NCBI RefSeq assembly: GCF_015169395.1
Contig: NZ_CP063458.1
Location: 2,046,001 to 2,110,000 of the forward strand
Reading direction: 5' to 3'
From: Humisphaera borealis
GTDB lineage: Bacteria; Planctomycetota; Phycisphaerae; Tepidisphaerales; Tepidisphaeraceae
Length of the DNA stretch: 64,000 bases
A program made the translations under genes and the position numbers. This document shows, piece by piece, positions 62,147-64,000 of this stretch; the stretch's first letter is position 1, and each line of letters starts with the position of its first letter. The notes under the pieces were generated by a model. That model worked only from the letters and a program-made list of their open reading frames with translations. It made no database searches and had not been told where the DNA came from.

Positions 62147-62596
62147 ATGCAGTTGAGTGATGACTTTTCCATCTGGATGTCGTACTTCGGCGACAACCGC
62201 CCGACGGACGAAGTCGTCGAAAGCCTGGCTCAACTCACGGCAGAGTTCAGGTACTGCATTGTTTATGGCGGAACGCGGCGATTACTTCAGGACCGCGGAA
62301 TCGATCCAATGTGTTGTGTTCTTCTCGGCGTCCATCCCGGGGACGATGTAGCACTGGAGTTGATGCTTCCGGATGGAAGCGTGGTCGAATTCGAGTCGCG
62401 GGATGATCCTTTGACTCGCGAGCACATCGAGCTCGTCGGATGGACGTCCGCAGTTGGCGATAAGCGGAACGTCAGAATCGCACGCGCGCATTGCACGGGC
62501 GAACGGGAGAGCGAGTTCTCAAAAGTTGTATACGCGCGCTACGTCCAGTATTGGGAGGACGGCGACGCGCCGCTGCGACCGAAACCTGCACGGTAG
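62147..62596 (+). CDS. unknown protein between the two 181-bp repeats, 149 aa
   Basis: AGGAG at 62141-62145 is almost against ATG 62147; TTG 62153 has a better 7-nt spacing, giving 147 aa. Blocks: LSDDFSIWMSYFGDNRPTDE, AEFRYCIVYGGTRRLLQD and PMCCVLLGVHPGDDVALELM. A globular protein of no recognised family. Its stop is 5 nt before repeat B, and both repeats are in direct orientation around it, so the unit looks like a mobile cassette (inference). Confidence 0.55.
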   Translation: MQLSDDFSIWMSYFGDNRPTDEVVESLAQLTAEFRYCIVYGGTRRLLQDRGIDPMCCVLLGVHPGDDVALELMLPDGSVVEFESRDDPLTREHIELVGWTSAVGDKRNVRIARAHCTGERESEFSKVVYARYVQYWEDGDAPLRPKPAR

Positions 62597-62601
62597 GTTT
62601 C

Positions 62602-62782
62602 GGCGGGTGGCATGTCCGCGGTATCTCGGGTGCCATGCCCACGCCGCGAGATTAATGTTGGACTTCGTGGACAACTCCCGCGTGGGCATGGTTCTCGATG
62701 ACCGATGCCGTCCGCCCCATGCCCACGCGGGAATCGTTCTGCCAGCCGAATGCAACGCGGCAGCGTGGGCATGGCACACGGC
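62602..62782. repeat. 181-bp palindromic repeat, copy B
   Basis: Same length as copy A with about 17 substitutions and no indels by eye. Direct orientation. The inner stem CCCGCGTGGGCATGG / CCATGCCCACGCGGG is unchanged. Confidence 0.8.
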
Positions 62783-62797
62783 GAGATGTCTGAGTTC

Positions 62798-62887
62798 GGG
62801 TGGCATGGGCAACAGTACTCTGTTGCCCGTGTCGAACGTCGGACCGCGATCGCCACGGGCGAGCGGGTACGCTTACCCATGCCACCG
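62798..62887. repeat. 90-bp REP-like double-hairpin palindrome, copy 3
   Basis: GGGTGGCATGGGCAA at the left and TTACCCATGCCACC at the right, with the ACAGTACTCTGTTGCCC inner hairpin kept. It shares GAGATGTCTG immediately upstream with copy 2, so the two copies have extended homology. Confidence 0.82.
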
Positions 62888-62918
62888 GGACGTCGTGGCA
62901 TCGGCTTGGCCTACCCCA

Positions 62919-62970
62919 CAAAAACGGCCGTGCGGACTGCCGAATCTGGCAATCCACACGGCCGGTTTTT
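62919..62970. terminator. bidirectional terminator downstream of the alpha-2-macroglobulin gene
   Basis: AAAACGGCCGTG pairs with CACACGGCCGGTTTTT around a long loop, with A and T runs on both sides, so it can terminate minus-strand transcripts from the macroglobulin gene. A further palindrome GGTGGGATGAATCCCACC lies at 62982-62999 beside its stop codon. Confidence 0.65.
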
Positions 62971-62999
62971 CTACGCGATTCGGTGGGATGAATCCCACC

Positions 63000-64000
63000 C
63001 TACCGGGGGGCTTCGACCGCCTTAGGGGCGTCGACGATGCTCAGCTTCCCTTCGTCGCTGTTGGCTTTCAGTTCCGGGGCGTACATGGCGCTGGCTTTGG
63101 TCGGCAGCGCGCTGAACTTGCCTGGGATTTCGGCCCGCAGCTTGTAGCTGACGCTGTGCTTGCCTCGGGCCAGCGTGCGGGCGAAGAACGCGACGCGCTC
63201 GTCGCGGAACTCTACGTAGGCGTTGAGGTCGTTGCCGTTGTAGCCGCTGCGGACCTCGACGGGCTCGAAACCGGCCGCCTTCATGTCTTCAAAGATCAGG
63301 TACTCGTAGTCGTTCTTGGAGTCGATCTCCATTTCGACTTCGACCAGATCGCCGCTGACCAGGACGTCGCCGTCTTTGAGTTCCTGGCGTTCGAACTTCT
63401 CGACGCGCTGGTCGAGCGCCTGGCCGCGGCCGCCTTCGACCTTGATCGTCTTCTTCACGGACACCAGCTTGTAGAACTTGCGCTGGACCTTCACTTCAAG
63501 CCCCGCCTTGGTGATCGGGTCTTCCAGGGTGAAGTTGGTGACGTAGGCGTTGTAGTAGATCGGGCCGGTGCCGGTCTTGCGGATCTCGACCTTGTGCTCG
63601 CCGTCTTTCACTTCGGGCCCGCCGAGGACGACCTTGTTGTCGAAGCTGAAGAGGTTGGTCTTGTCGATCTTCACTTCCTTGGTTTTTACGCCGTCGACGA
63701 GGACGGTGACGGTGAGGTTCGGCGAATCTTCGCCGCTGGCCTTGATGAACTCGGCGAGCGCTTCGATCGCCGTGCCGGTTTCGCGGGTGCTGCCCCAGTA
63801 GCTGGCGTGCTTGCGGTTGTTGATGATGTACTTGGCCAGCTGCGAAGGCAGATCGGCCTTGGCATCGGTGCGGCTCAGGAGCTTGAGGTACCAGGAGTGG
63901 GCCTCAATGTCGTTGCCGTACCAGCACCACCAGTAGTTGCCTTCCGGCGGCATCCGCAGGAACGCCGACTGGTTCTCGCCGTCCTTCACGACGTACTGGC
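63000..64000 (-). CDS. alpha-2-macroglobulin family protein (C-terminal part, 5' end outside the window)
   Basis: Minus-strand gene still open at the window edge; the GTG at 63989 is only an internal codon. The visible ~330 residues begin in the helical thioester-type toroid ([40 protein letters not shown]). They then run through the C-terminal macroglobulin domains ([36 protein letters not shown], ending PKAVEAPR). Bacterial alpha-2-macroglobulins are large periplasmic protease traps. The thioester Cys-Glu-Gln would be upstream. A terminator follows its stop. Confidence 0.85.
   Translation of the reverse strand, partial: QYVVKDGENQSAFLRMPPEGNYWWCWYGNDIEAHSWYLKLLSRTDAKADLPSQLAKYIINNRKHASYWGSTRETGTAIEALAEFIKASGEDSPNLTVTVLVDGVKTKEVKIDKTNLFSFDNKVVLGGPEVKDGEHKVEIRKTGTGPIYYNAYVTNFTLEDPITKAGLEVKVQRKFYKLVSVKKTIKVEGGRGQALDQRVEKFERQELKDGDVLVSGDLVEVEMEIDSKNDYEYLIFEDMKAAGFEPVEVRSGYNGNDLNAYVEFRDERVAFFARTLARGKHSVSYKLRAEIPGKFSALPTKASAMYAPELKANSDEGKLSIVDAPKAVEAPR

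Overview
The window looks like a chromosomal segment of a GC-rich planctomycete, most likely the Phycisphaerae/Tepidisphaerales side of the phylum. This is inferred from gene content, not from a marker gene. The supporting content is a DUF1501 protein, six secreted Cys-type sulfatases, DUF6797/cytochrome c/propeller and DUF1080 proteins, a solitary H-X9-DG pseudopilin, a TIGR03067-like protein, a protein with a LEPR-XLL-like N-terminal motif, the futalosine-pathway enzyme MqnD and a bacterial alpha-2-macroglobulin. I see no rRNA, tRNA or CRISPR array.

Layout: 0-7.3 kb is a truncated DUF1501 gene, then a minus-strand four-gene set for sulfated or acetylated polysaccharides (alpha/beta hydrolase, sialate O-acetylesterase-like, beta-helix glycosidase, sulfatase). 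7.7-13 kb holds an ECF sigma factor with a Cys-bearing tail, an SDR, an ArsR-AHSA1 stress set with a perfect palindromic operator, and a Tat-exported sugar isomerase-like protein. 13.3-28.5 kb is a tightly packed ECF/anti-sigma/YHYH-PEBP/sulfatase run followed by a DUF6797 cytochrome and four more sulfatases. 29.6-32.8 kb has an enolase-superfamily dehydratase, a DUF1080 protein and a pseudopilin. 33-43 kb carries the PrkA-YeaH-SpoVR stress module, split by a divergent histidine kinase plus receiver-GGDEF-EAL operon. 43.9-56.7 kb is mixed: MqnD, transglutaminase, beta-helix PKD protein, a possibly iron-regulated outer-membrane protein with a Rieske lipoprotein, a cytosine-deaminase-like enzyme, and an unusual membrane-anchored coiled-coil ParA ATPase with a small partner.

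57-63 kb is an accessory region dense in palindromic repeats. Its main feature is a decayed integron. It has a 5'-terminal remnant of an integron-type tyrosine recombinase on the minus strand, cut short where a REP-like palindrome begins. Next comes a candidate attI ending in GTTATGC, then a divergent plus-strand array of unknown-function genes separated by two attC-like sites, each with the unpaired G expected of attC. Immediately after it lies a second cassette-like arrangement: a 181-bp palindromic repeat, an ORF, and a second ungapped copy of the repeat (about 91% identical by eye). The window ends in the C-terminal part of an alpha-2-macroglobulin gene.

Functionally, most chromosomal genes encode exported hydrolases and surface proteins for complex polysaccharides, with ECF sigma factors and c-di-GMP/stress-kinase modules as likely regulators. 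All functional assignments come from motif reading by eye. No database search or computation was run.
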